Positions 18,024-26,029 of a DNA stretch of 64,000 nucleotides are shown here, piece by piece. Both the position numbers and the translations under genes were made by a program. Positions within the stretch are counted from its first letter, which is position 1; every line of letters begins with the position of its first letter. Below the pieces are notes generated by a model. The model ran no database searches. It saw nothing but the letters and a program-made list of their open reading frames with translations, and had not been told where the DNA came from. The stretch comes from Stenotrophomonas sp. ISL-67 (lineage in GTDB: Bacteria; Pseudomonadota; Gammaproteobacteria; Xanthomonadales; Xanthomonadaceae), in assembly GCF_018612915.1 (NCBI RefSeq), contig NZ_JAGGRL010000002.1, positions 124,001 through 188,000 of the forward strand. Reading direction: 5' to 3'.

Positions 18024-18818
18024 TCAGGCGAAATGCACTTCGGCACTGCCCAGTGCGCCCACGCGCACGCACATGTGGTCGCCGCGCTGCACCGGGATCA
18101 GCGGCACCAGCGCACCGGACAGAATGGTTTCGCCCGCCTTGAGCGGGGTACCGAGCCGGCCGAGCGTATTGGCCAGCCACACCACGCAGTTGATCGGCGA
18201 GCCCAGCGCAGCCGCACCGGCACCGCTGGCGACCAGCTCACCGTTCTTTTCCACCACCATGCCCAGCGTGCCCAGGTCCAGCCCCTTGGGCGGGACGCGG
18301 CGGTCGCCGAGCACGAATGCGGCCGCCGACGCGTTGTCGGCCACGGTGTCGGTAATGCCGATCTTCCAGTCGCGGATGCGCGAATCGACGATTTCGAAGC
18401 ACACCGACAGCGACTCGGTCGCCGCGACCACGTCGTGGTGGGTGATGCCCGGGCCGCATAGATCGTGCTTGAGGTGGAAGGCGATCTCGCCTTCGGCGCG
18501 CGGGGCGATCATGCCGTCCAGCGACAGGGTCGCGCCGTTGCGCACCGCCATGCGGTCGGTAAGAAAGCCAAAGTCCGGCTGGTCCACCTTCAGCATGCGC
18601 TGTACCGCGGAACTGGTCGCACCGATCTTCTTGCCGACCACGCGCTCGCCCTCGTCCAGGCGCCGCTGCAGCAGATTGCGGGAGATCGCATAGGCATCTT
18701 CGAGTCGCAGCCCGGCGATGCGTTCGCTGAGCGGTTCGATGGCCTGCCCGTCACGCAGCGCGCGGTGCAGGTCGGTGGCGTGGGCGACGATCTCGGCCGC
18801 CGACAGCGACGCGGTCAT
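18024..18818 (-). CDS. dmpE: 2-oxopent-4-enoate hydratase
   Basis: The 264-residue enzyme adds water to 2-hydroxypenta-2,4-dienoate to give 4-hydroxy-2-oxovalerate (DmpE/MhpD/XylJ family). Motifs are [39 protein letters not shown] with metal-binding Glu residues, and [23 protein letters not shown]. It is a paralogue of the decarboxylase at 15206, and the two enzymes usually form a complex that keeps the unstable dienol bound. Its start overlaps the tautomerase stop by 4 nt. Confidence 0.92.
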   Translation of the reverse strand: MTASLSAAEIVAHATDLHRALRDGQAIEPLSERIAGLRLEDAYAISRNLLQRRLDEGERVVGKKIGATSSAVQRMLKVDQPDFGFLTDRMAVRNGATLSLDGMIAPRAEGEIAFHLKHDLCGPGITHHDVVAATESLSVCFEIVDSRIRDWKIGITDTVADNASAAAFVLGDRRVPPKGLDLGTLGMVVEKNGELVASGAGAAALGSPINCVVWLANTLGRLGTPLKAGETILSGALVPLIPVQRGDHMCVRVGALGSAEVHFA

Positions 18819-19018
18819 GCCGCCTCCCCAGCCGGTGGATCGCTCTTGAGCACGTCGCCCACCGCAAAGCGTTGCGGCGACACTTCGTTCACCATCACCC
18901 GGATGGTGTGCATCGGCGCGTCCAGCTGCTGGTGCGCCGCGCGGGCCACCTCACGGATGAAATTCTGCACTTTCTGTTCGTCGCGGCCCTGCACCAGGGT
19001 CACTTGGATGATCGGCAT
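18815..19018 (-). CDS. dmpI: 4-oxalocrotonate tautomerase
   Basis: This 67-codon protein loses its Met to expose the catalytic Pro1 (PIIQVTLVQGRDEQK). Counting from that proline, Arg11, Arg39 and Phe50 fall exactly where the Pseudomonas 4-OT active-site residues lie, so activity is well supported. The enzyme converts 2-hydroxymuconate to 4-oxalocrotonate before decarboxylation. The gene is 17 nt after the transporter gene and overlaps the hydratase start by 4 nt, placing it firmly in the operon. Its presence points to a 4-oxalocrotonate branch rather than the hydrolytic branch of meta cleavage. Confidence 0.95.
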   Translation of the reverse strand: MPIIQVTLVQGRDEQKVQNFIREVARAAHQQLDAPMHTIRVMVNEVSPQRFAVGDVLKSDPPAGEAA

Positions 19019-19035
19019 GTCGGTCTCCGGTTGAA

Positions 19036-20298
19036 TCAGGTCAGTTCCGCGCCCTTGGTTTCGGGCAGGAACAGCAGCACGATCAGGCCCGCCAACGCAA
19101 AGAAGGCGGCGGTGGCCAGCAGGCCGCTGCCGACGCCGTAGCGCGTGGCGAGGAAACCGATCAGGGCCGGTGCGATCGCAGCAATGGCGCGGCCGCCGTT
19201 GTAGACAAACCCCTGCGCGGTAGCGCGTACCGAGGTAGGGAACATTTCAGCGAAAGTCGGCGCGAAGCCACTGTAGAAGCCGGTACCGAAGTACGCCACG
19301 ACGATGCCGAATGCCATCAGCAGCATCGGCGTCTGGATCATCACGAACAGCGGCACCGATACCGCCGAGCAGGCGAAGAAGATCATGAAGGCCTTCTTGC
19401 GGCCCAGGCGGTCGGCGATGTAGCCGAAGGTGATGTAGCCCAGCGCCGCGCCGACCTGCATGATCACGATCCACAGCGTGGACTTGACCAGGTCCAGGCC
19501 CGGGCCGCCCTCGGCCACCGGCGTGGCCAGGTAGGTCGGAATCCAGGTGAACAGCCCCCAGTAGCCGCACATGGCAGCCGTGGTGAACGCCAACCCGACC
19601 AGCGTGTTGCGTCGGTGCGCGTTGAACAGCGCGCCCACGGTTTCGCCGAAGCCCAGCCGCTTGGTCTGGTTGAGCCAGATCTCCGGCTCCTTGACGTGGC
19701 GGCGCACGTAGAAGGCCAATAGCGCCGGCAACAGGCCGACCGCGAACACCCAGCGCCAGCCGAACGTGGGCACCACCACAAGCGCCACCACCGCTGCAGC
19801 GGCGTAACCGGCCGCGAACGCGCTCTGGATCCACGCCATGACCTTGCCGCGGTGCTGGGCCGGCCAGGTTTCGCTGACCAGGGCGGAACCTGCCGACCAT
19901 TCCCCGCCCACCCCAAGGCCGACAATGACCCGGAACAGCATCAGCTGGCCCAGCGTGTCCGACAGCCCGCACAGCGCAGTGCCGACCGAGTAGCAGATGA
20001 TGCTCAGGATCATCGACTTGGCGCGGCCCATGCGGTCGGCCAGGAAGCCGAACAGCAGGCCACCGGCGGCCGTGGCCAGCAGCGTGGCCGACATCACCAT
20101 GCCCGCGTCGGATTTGTCGAACCCCAGGTCGGCACTGACGTGCTTGATGACCATGGCGAACAACATCAGGTCCATGATGTCCAGCGCCCAGCCAAGGTAG
20201 GCCGAACGGAAGGTGCCCCACTGTTGCCGGCTGGCACCCTGCCACCACCGTGTGTTGCCTGCGTCGCCAAGTGGCGACGTTGACGGACTGCGTGCCAT
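19036..20298 (-). CDS. MFS transporter, aromatic acid/H+ symporter type
   Basis: The 420-residue protein has twelve predicted helices. The loop 2-3 motif FGFLADRMGRAKSM and its second-half counterpart FGYIADRLGRKKAF are both present, as are helix-1 acidic residues in GWALDIMDLMLFAMV. The latter feature and the GVGGEWSAGSALVSE stretch are typical of the AAHS (PcaK/MhpT-like) family. It probably imports the aromatic or unsaturated acid degraded by the enzymes encoded downstream. The start at 20298 follows GGAGGGGGAACGC. It is the first gene of the operon, and its promoter region is shared with the divergent cupin gene. Confidence 0.9.
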   Translation of the reverse strand: MARSPSTSPLGDAGNTRWWQGASRQQWGTFRSAYLGWALDIMDLMLFAMVIKHVSADLGFDKSDAGMVMSATLLATAAGGLLFGFLADRMGRAKSMILSIICYSVGTALCGLSDTLGQLMLFRVIVGLGVGGEWSAGSALVSETWPAQHRGKVMAWIQSAFAAGYAAAAVVALVVVPTFGWRWVFAVGLLPALLAFYVRRHVKEPEIWLNQTKRLGFGETVGALFNAHRRNTLVGLAFTTAAMCGYWGLFTWIPTYLATPVAEGGPGLDLVKSTLWIVIMQVGAALGYITFGYIADRLGRKKAFMIFFACSAVSVPLFVMIQTPMLLMAFGIVVAYFGTGFYSGFAPTFAEMFPTSVRATAQGFVYNGGRAIAAIAPALIGFLATRYGVGSGLLATAAFFALAGLIVLLFLPETKGAELT

Positions 20299-20404
20299 GC
20301 GTTCCCCCTCCGGAATCTGTGGCAAGTATGAGTGTGTATCGGCGAACGATACCGACGTCTCACTATAGATCATAAATTTCAAAAACAAAACATATTCAAG
20401 ACGT

Positions 20405-20425
20405 ACGTATCGATATACGATACGT
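20405..20425 (+). promoter_or_regulatory. Inverted-repeat operator candidate between MFS and cupin genes
   Basis: ACGTATCG-ATATA-CGATACGT is a perfect 8-bp inverted repeat in the AT-rich 150-nt region between the divergent MFS and cupin genes. A related half (AACGATACCGACG) lies at 20342-20354. An IclR-family gene follows the cupin gene, and members of that family bind such short palindromes, so this is the best candidate operator for both directions. Confidence 0.6.
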
Positions 20426-20448
20426 CAACCATATGCCGAGGGTTGTCC

Positions 20449-21120
20449 ATGTCTGATCTCATCCTGCGCCTCCATGAAGACCACCTGCCTGCCGGCTGTC
20501 CGCCCATTTACCTGCCGGCCCGCCCCCGGGCGCTGTACGTGCGCAGCGGCGGGGTGTCGGTGGACGGACCGGCTGACGGCCGCTGGCTGGGCGAAGCGCA
20601 TGCCCATGTCACGCAGAGCGAGACAACCTTGAATAACGGCGCCGAAGCCACGGTGCTGTGGCGCTGGGAGCTTGCCCGCGCAGATGCGCCCGAGGCGCTG
20701 CAGCTGCCGTCTGCGCCAGCCTCCCGCAGCATCCTGAAGCTGGCCGCCCCCCTCCAGCTTGATCCGGACTTCAGCTGGCTGATGCGTTGCGATCGGGTTG
20801 ACTTCCCCGCCGGTGGCGTTGCACTCACCCATGTGCACCAGGGTCCTGGCATACGGATCTGCCTGCATGGCGAGATCCGGATCGAGACGCTTGGCGAGGA
20901 AAATGCCTACCCCGCCGGCGACGCGTGGTTCGAGCTCGGCCACGCGCCCGTGCTGGCACCGACCACCGAGCACGAAGCTACCGCGTTCGTCCGCTGCTTC
21001 CTGCTGCCGCGCCAGTTGAAGGGGCGCAGTTCCATCCGCTACGTGCGCGCCGAGGACGCGGCAGCGACCAAGGTCCAGCAATACCGTGTTTTTGCAGAGC
21101 GATACATCGACCTGCCGTAA
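20449..21120 (+). CDS. Cupin-domain protein, unknown function, in the catabolic locus
   Basis: The 223-residue cytosolic protein starts at ATG 20449. The C-terminal half has a cupin pattern: THVHQGPGIRICLHGEIRIE resembles motif 1 (HxH...E) and NAYPAGDAWFELGHAP resembles motif 2 (PxG...H), a set that could bind one divalent metal. The N-terminal half (LPARPRALYVRSGGVSVDG, WLGEAHAHVTQSETTL) may be a second, degenerate cupin. It is divergent from the catabolic operon and 52 nt upstream of the IclR gene, so it is probably co-regulated. It could be a metal-dependent enzyme acting before the tautomerase, or a sensor; the sequence does not decide. Confidence 0.75.
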   Translation: MSDLILRLHEDHLPAGCPPIYLPARPRALYVRSGGVSVDGPADGRWLGEAHAHVTQSETTLNNGAEATVLWRWELARADAPEALQLPSAPASRSILKLAAPLQLDPDFSWLMRCDRVDFPAGGVALTHVHQGPGIRICLHGEIRIETLGEENAYPAGDAWFELGHAPVLAPTTEHEATAFVRCFLLPRQLKGRSSIRYVRAEDAAATKVQQYRVFAERYIDLP

Positions 21121-21172
21121 CCCCACGGGTACTCTAGGTGACGTTCCGCCCCACCTTTGCACGAAGGCCGTC

Positions 21173-22000
21173 ATGCCGCGCCAGAACACCCGCACCCCTG
21201 GGGACACCCCGTCCCCTGAAATCCCGGCCGACACCGGCGCCGAACCAGGCCTGCCGACCGCGATCGTCTCGCTCAAGGTAATCGAAGCCCTGGCGGCCGC
21301 ACCGGCGGGCCTGGGCGTCACCCGGTTGGGCGAACTGCTGGGCATGCCCAAGGCGCGCATCCACCGCCACCTGAGCATGTTGCGCGAACACGGTTACGTG
21401 GACCAGGACCCGCGCAGCAACCACTACCGGGTGGGTTGGCAGATGTTCCTGCTTGGCCGTGCCTGCACCAGCCGCTTCGATGTGATGTCGCTGGCCAAGC
21501 CGGTGCTGGAGCGCCTGCGCGACCAGGTCGGGCAGACGGTGGTGATTGCTACCTATTCGGACAACGAAGTGGTGGTGATCGACTTCCTGCGCGGCACCGC
21601 GCCGGTGGAAATCAGCCTGCGCCCAGGCACCCGCTTCCACCACAACACCGTGGCACAGGGCAAAGTAGTGCTGGCGTTCGCCCCTGATCGGGTGCGCCAG
21701 CAGTTCCTTGCCCAAGGCACGCTGCCGTCGAGCACGCCGCGCAGCATCACCGACCCGGACCGGCTGCGCGCCGAGATCGAACTGGTACGTCGCCGTGGCT
21801 GGGCCGATGCGCCCGAAGAGCTCTACATCGGCATCAACGCGCTGGCCGCGCCGTTGTTGCAGGCCAACGGTGAACTGTTCGGCACGGTGGCCATCATCGG
21901 CTCGATCCACTACCTGCCGGGCACGCCGGATCCGGCGCACGTGCAGGCGCTGTTGGATACCTCGCAGCAGATTTCCGCGTTGATGGGCTACCACGCCTGA
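21173..22000 (+). CDS. IclR-family transcriptional regulator
   Basis: The 275-residue regulator has an N-terminal winged helix (IVSLKVIEALAAAPAGLGVTRLGELLGMPKARIHRHLSML, about residues 30-68) and a C-terminal GAF-like effector domain (VGQTVVIATYSDNEVVVIDF, PGTRFHHNTVAQGKVVLAF, GWADAPEELYIGINALAAPL). The first 28 residues are a polar extension. Such regulators control aromatic catabolism (PcaR, PobR, MhpR). It probably senses a pathway intermediate and acts at the palindrome between the MFS and cupin genes. I chose ATG 21173; the frame is open upstream but lies in the cupin gene. Confidence 0.92.
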   Translation: MPRQNTRTPGDTPSPEIPADTGAEPGLPTAIVSLKVIEALAAAPAGLGVTRLGELLGMPKARIHRHLSMLREHGYVDQDPRSNHYRVGWQMFLLGRACTSRFDVMSLAKPVLERLRDQVGQTVVIATYSDNEVVVIDFLRGTAPVEISLRPGTRFHHNTVAQGKVVLAFAPDRVRQQFLAQGTLPSSTPRSITDPDRLRAEIELVRRRGWADAPEELYIGINALAAPLLQANGELFGTVAIIGSIHYLPGTPDPAHVQALLDTSQQISALMGYHA

Positions 22001-22016
22001 GTGGCGCGGCAGGCCC

Positions 22017-23381
22017 TCAGGCCTGCTGCAGCTGGGCCAGGAAACGGCGCGGCGCGCCGTCGAAGCCACCGTTGGACATAAACACCACGTGGTCGCCGGG
22101 CTGCACGATCGCACCAAGCTGTGCCAGCAGCGCATCAGTATCGGGCACGGCATGCGCCTGGCCACGCACCGCGGCAATGACACCGGCGGCATCCCAGGCC
22201 AGTTCCGGCCGGTGCAGGAACACCACCGCATCGGCCAGCGCCAGCGACGGCGCCAGCGCGTCGGCGTGTGCACCCAACCGCATCGAGTTGCTGCGTGGCT
22301 CCATCGCCACCACGATGCGGCGCTCGCCAACCTTGGCGCGCAGCCCTTCCAGCGTGGTATGGATGGCGGTGGGGTGGTGGGCGAAATCGTCGTAGATTGT
22401 GATGTCGCCGGCCACGCCGATCACTTCCATGCGGCGTTTGACGCTGCGGAAGTTGGCGAGCGCGGGAATCACCGTGGCCGGCGCAACGCCCACCGCGTGC
22501 GCGGCGGCAAGTGCAGCCAGCCCGTTGAGCACGTTGTGGCGGCCCAGCAGCGACCAGCGCACCTGGCCCAGCGCCACACCACGGTGGTGCACGAGGAAGG
22601 CACTGCCGTCGGCGTTGACCAGTTCGGCATGCCATTCCAGGCCCGGGTCGAAACCGAAGCGTTCCACCGGCGTCCAGCACCCCATGGCCAGCACCTCGGC
22701 CAGGTACGCATCTTCGCCGTTGACGATCAACCGCCCGCGCGCGGGTACGGTGCGCACCAGGTGGTGGAACTGGCGCTGGATCGCCGCCACGTCCGGGAAG
22801 ATGTCAGCGTGGTCGTACTCGAGATTGTTGAGGATCGCCACCAGCGGGCGGTAGTGCACGAACTTGCTGCGCTTGTCGAAGAACGCGGTGTCGTACTCAT
22901 CGGCCTCGACCACGAACTCACGGCCCTGGCCCACGCGCGCGGACACGCCGAAATCCTCGGCCACCCCGCCGATGAGGAAGCCCGGCTCGCGGCCGGCGGC
23001 CTGCAACAGCCAGGTCAGGATGGTGGTGGTGGTGGTTTTGCCGTGGGTACCGGCCACGGCCAGCGTGTCGCGGCCCGGCAGCACCTGTTCGGACAGCCAC
23101 TGCGCGCCGGAAATATAGCGCTGGCCGGCATCCAGCACCGCTTCCACGGCCGGATTGCCGCGCGACAGCGCATTGCCGACCACCACGTCGTCGCAATCGC
23201 GGGCCACGCTGTCGGCGCGATACCCCGGGTCGAGGGTGATGCCCAGCTGCTCCAGCTGCGTGGACATCGGCGGGTAGATCGCCTGGTCGCTGCCACGGAC
23301 CGTATGGCCCAGTTCCCGCGCCAGCGCGGCCACGCCGCCCATGAAGGTGCCGGCAATACCAAGAATGTGGATCGTGCTCAT
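22017..23381 (-). CDS. mpl: UDP-N-acetylmuramate:L-alanyl-gamma-D-glutamyl-meso-diaminopimelate ligase
   Basis: Mpl recycles the murein tripeptide by joining it to UDP-MurNAc at the cost of ATP (cytosol). The 454-residue length is typical. The N-terminal domain begins MSTIHILGIAGTFMGGVAALA. The ATP loop GTHGKTTTTTILTWLLQ is near residue 110, then FVVEADEYDTAFFDKRSKFVHY and NLEYDHADIF, which distinguish Mpl from MurC, and finally IYDDFAHHPTAI with the C-terminal ligase domain. It is convergent with the IclR gene, 16 nt apart. A 518-nt repeat-filled stretch lies upstream. Confidence 0.96.
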   Translation of the reverse strand: MSTIHILGIAGTFMGGVAALARELGHTVRGSDQAIYPPMSTQLEQLGITLDPGYRADSVARDCDDVVVGNALSRGNPAVEAVLDAGQRYISGAQWLSEQVLPGRDTLAVAGTHGKTTTTTILTWLLQAAGREPGFLIGGVAEDFGVSARVGQGREFVVEADEYDTAFFDKRSKFVHYRPLVAILNNLEYDHADIFPDVAAIQRQFHHLVRTVPARGRLIVNGEDAYLAEVLAMGCWTPVERFGFDPGLEWHAELVNADGSAFLVHHRGVALGQVRWSLLGRHNVLNGLAALAAAHAVGVAPATVIPALANFRSVKRRMEVIGVAGDITIYDDFAHHPTAIHTTLEGLRAKVGERRIVVAMEPRSNSMRLGAHADALAPSLALADAVVFLHRPELAWDAAGVIAAVRGQAHAVPDTDALLAQLGAIVQPGDHVVFMSNGGFDGAPRRFLAQLQQA

Positions 23382-23447
23382 CCCCCGATTGTCGCCTATC
23401 GCCCACCGCGATGGGAGACGCGCCAGCGCATTACGTCTGGAGGAAAG

Positions 23448-23676
23448 CCCCCTGAGTCAGGGGGCGGCCGCGCAGCGGCGGGGGTGTGGGAGATGGTAAG
23501 AGGGGCCCGCGGTTTGCGCAGCAAACTGTGGGGCGACAGCGCGCATGCGGTGGCGCGTACCCCCCTGAGTCAGGGGGCGGCAGCGCAGCGGCGGGGGTCT
23601 GGAAGCATGAAAAGGGGCCCACGGTTTGCGCAGCAAACTGTGGGACGACAGCGCGCATGTAAATGCGTGCTGTCAG
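23448..23676 (+). repeat. Three-hairpin repeat module, copies 2 and 3 in tandem
   Basis: Two copies start with CCCCCTGAGTCAGGGGG at about 23448 and 23561, spaced 113 nt. Each continues with GCGCAGCGGCGGGGGT, a TGGrAGvATGr segment, then the hairpin CCCACGGTTTGC-GCA-GCAAACTGTGGG (first copy has CCCGCGG), then CGACAGCGCGCATG. The second copy ends in a third hairpin GACAGCGCGCATGTAAATGCG with GTGCTGTC. The single copy at 6028-6140 has the same order of hairpins. The rest of the 23382-23899 gap holds no gene I can support. Confidence 0.85.
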
Positions 23677-23825
23677 GAAAATCCCGATAGCAACATTCTG
23701 TGAAGACGGACACAATTCGTCGTGCCAGCCGCACTACCCCCGATGGTCCTACTCCCCAAGAGGCCGTCCCCAGGGGGGCTCATAATGTGGGGCTCTGAGC
23801 AAGCCCGATCGCTGGCGCTCTACAC

Positions 23826-23893
23826 CGCACGCCCGGTTCCGAAAGGACCGGGCGTGCGCGTGTGGGTTGCAGGCACTGCCGCAGCAGTGCCTG
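23826..23893. terminator. Two strong hairpins downstream of adk
   Basis: Hairpin one, 23826-23858, pairs CGCACGCCCGG(T)TCC with GGACCGGGCGTGCG around a GAAA loop (14 bp, one bulge). Hairpin two, 23870-23893, pairs CAGGCACTGC with GCAGTGCCTG around CGCA and lies just beyond the adk stop on the minus strand. Neither has a long T-run, so termination is likely but not certain. Confidence 0.6.
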
Positions 23894-23899
23894 GCCGGA

Positions 23900-24463
23900 T
23901 CAGCGCTTGAGCGCCGCGTGGATACGCGCTTCCACTTCTTCCAGCCCGCCCACGCCATCAACGCGCGTCAGCGTGCCGCGACCCGCATAGAAATCCACCA
24001 CCGGCGCGGTCTGGTCGGTATAGACCTGCAGGCGCTGGCGCACGGATTCGGGATTGTCATCGGCGCGGCCCTGTTCCTGCGCGCGGCCGGCGATGCGCTC
24101 GACCAGCAGTTCGCTCGGCACGTCCAGCTGCACCACCGCATCCAGCGGCTGGCCGATCTTGGCCAGCAGCGCATCCAGCGCATTGGCCTGGGCCACGTTG
24201 CGCGGGTAACCGTCCAGGATGAAGCCATTGGCCACGTCGCTCTGGCCCAGGCGCGATTCCAGCATGCCCAGCAGGATGGCGTCGGACACCAGGTTGCCAG
24301 CGTCCATCACGGCCTTGGCCTGCTTGCCCAGCTCGGTGCCGGCGGCCACTTCGGCACGCAGCAGGTCACCGGTGGAAATATGCGCAATGCTGAGGTGTTC
24401 CTTCAGGCGCGTCGCCTGTGTCCCCTTGCCCGAACCGGGCGGTCCCAACAGAACCAATCGCAT
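23900..24463 (-). CDS. adk: Adenylate kinase, short form
   Basis: The 187-residue enzyme interconverts ATP + AMP and 2 ADP. The P-loop is MRLVLLGPPGSGKGTQA. AMP-binding STGDLLRAEVA and GFILDGYPRNVAQA follow, then the lid region RIAGRAQEQGRADDNPESVRQRL. The lid is the short type, without the roughly 27-residue zinc-or-salt-bridge insert of long adenylate kinases. The true start is MRLVLL at 24463; the frame runs upstream but the extra residues are not homologous. It is divergent from the PPi-phosphofructokinase gene, with 139 nt between starts. Confidence 0.97.
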   Translation of the reverse strand: MRLVLLGPPGSGKGTQATRLKEHLSIAHISTGDLLRAEVAAGTELGKQAKAVMDAGNLVSDAILLGMLESRLGQSDVANGFILDGYPRNVAQANALDALLAKIGQPLDAVVQLDVPSELLVERIAGRAQEQGRADDNPESVRQRLQVYTDQTAPVVDFYAGRGTLTRVDGVGGLEEVEARIHAALKR

Positions 24464-24602
24464 CAACCTGACTCCAACTTGGTAAAAAACGGAAGGGCGC
24501 GCGCCCTGGGATTGTCCACAATCACGCTGCACCGCAATACACGCACTTTACCTCATACCGGTAATGTCCCTGCAATGTCCCTCCCCCGACAAAGGTCCCA
24601 CC

Positions 24603-25859
24603 ATGTCCAAAGGTACCCTGCTCTACGCCCAGTCAGGCGGCGTCACCGCCGTCATCAATGCCACCGCCTCGGCGGTGATCAGCACCGCCAGGGCCAAGGG
24701 AATCAAGGTCTTGGCCGCGCGCAACGGCATCCTTGGCGCGCTGCGCGAGGAGCTGATCGACACCTCGAAGGAGTCGGCGGCGGCCATCGCGGCGCTGGCC
24801 CATACCCCTGGAGGGGCGTTTGGCTCGTGCCGCTACAAGCTCAAATCGCTGGAGGCCGACCGTGCCCGCTACGAGCGCCTGCTGGCGGTGCTGCGCGCCC
24901 ATGACGTGCGCTGGTTCCTCTACAACGGCGGCAATGATTCGGCCGATACCGCCTGGAAGGTCTCCCAACTGGCCAAGGCCTTCGATTACGACCTGACCTG
25001 CATCGGCGTGCCCAAGACCATCGACAATGACCTGGCGGTGACCGATACCTGCCCCGGCTTCGGTTCGGCGGCCAAGTACACCGCCGTGTCGGTGCGCGAA
25101 GCGGCGCTGGACGTGGCGGCCATGGCTGAAACCTCCACCAAGGTGTTCGTGTACGAGGCGATGGGCCGGCATGCGGGCTGGCTGGCGGCCGCCGCCGGGC
25201 TGGCCGGAAACGGGCCGGACGAGGCCCCGCACATCATCCTGCTGCCCGAGCGCGCCTATGACGAGACCGCGTTCCTGGCGAAGGTGAAACAGGTGGTCGA
25301 ACGCGTGGGCCACTGCGTGGTGGTGGCCTCCGAAGGCATCCAGACCGCCGATGGCCGGTTCGTCGCCGATGCCGGCGGCGGCAAGGATTCGTTCGGGCAT
25401 ACCCAGCTGGGTGGGGTGGCCTCACAACTGGCTGCGCGGGTCAAGGACGCACTGGGCTACAAGGTGCACTGGACCCTGCCCGACTACCTGCAGCGCTCGG
25501 CCCGCCATATCGCCTCGAAAACCGACTGGGAACAGGCGCAGGCAGTGGGCAAGGCAGCGGTGCAGTACGCGCTCAAGGGCCAGAACGCGGTGATGCCGGT
25601 GATCGTGCGCAGCAGCGATGCCCCATACCGCTGGAAGATCGAGCCGGCGCCGCTGCACAAGGTGGCCAACCACGAGAAGAAGATGCCGGCAGGGTTCATC
25701 CGCCGCGATGGTTTCGGCATCACCGACAAGGCCCGCGCGTACCTGTCGCCGTTGATCAAGGGCGAGGCACCGCTGCCGTATGGCACCGATGGCCTGCCGA
25801 AATACGTGACCCTGAAGAACGTGGCGGTAAAAAAGAAACTGCCGGCGTTTGAGGCATAA
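24603..25859 (+). CDS. pfp: Pyrophosphate-dependent 6-phosphofructokinase
   Basis: The 418-residue enzyme phosphorylates fructose 6-phosphate, probably with PPi and reversibly. It starts MSKGTLLYAQSGGVTAVINA. The nucleotide-site loop reads YNGGNDSADTAWK: Asp112 stands where ATP-type enzymes have Gly, and PKTIDNDLAVTDTCPGFG has Lys138 where ATP-type enzymes have Gly. Both substitutions mark PPi users. The active base Asp is in TIDND, and YEAMGRHAGWLA is the sugar-phosphate segment. Xanthomonas is known to use a PPi enzyme for this step. hppA lies 1 kb downstream and ppa 6 kb downstream, both PPi-consuming. Confidence 0.92.
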   Translation: MSKGTLLYAQSGGVTAVINATASAVISTARAKGIKVLAARNGILGALREELIDTSKESAAAIAALAHTPGGAFGSCRYKLKSLEADRARYERLLAVLRAHDVRWFLYNGGNDSADTAWKVSQLAKAFDYDLTCIGVPKTIDNDLAVTDTCPGFGSAAKYTAVSVREAALDVAAMAETSTKVFVYEAMGRHAGWLAAAAGLAGNGPDEAPHIILLPERAYDETAFLAKVKQVVERVGHCVVVASEGIQTADGRFVADAGGGKDSFGHTQLGGVASQLAARVKDALGYKVHWTLPDYLQRSARHIASKTDWEQAQAVGKAAVQYALKGQNAVMPVIVRSSDAPYRWKIEPAPLHKVANHEKKMPAGFIRRDGFGITDKARAYLSPLIKGEAPLPYGTDGLPKYVTLKNVAVKKKLPAFEA

Positions 25860-25933
25860 CGGAAACCCGGGCACCGCCATGCATCCGGCGCCACGGTTGT
25901 TTAATCCGGATCCCAATGGGCCCGTAACAATTC

Positions 25934-25977
25934 GTAGGTCCGAAGAGAACGGCAGAAGCCGTTCTCTTCGGGGCTAC
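25934..25977 (+). repeat. Symmetric GTAG...CTAC hairpin
   Basis: GTAGGTCCGAAGAGAACGGC-AGAA-GCCGTTCTCTTCGGGGCTAC forms a long stem with GTAG at one end and CTAC at the other. The right half (CCGTTCTCTTCGGGGCTACG) is identical to 4621-4640. Both sides carry AATTC flanks, and the left flank GTAACAATTCGTAG is the reverse of the one at 8532-8549. The element follows the pfp gene, and no other gene lies in 25860-26029. Confidence 0.85.
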
Positions 25978-26029
25978 GAATTCCCCCGAACGTGATTAGA
26001 TCCGGATACGTCGGGACCAGAAGCCGGCA

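Noticed and set aside
23700-23895. Structured RNA gene such as 4.5S or 6S RNA between the repeat module and adk
   Set aside because: The region has strong hairpins, but the conserved SRP RNA loop and 6S features are not found; terminator hairpins explain it better.
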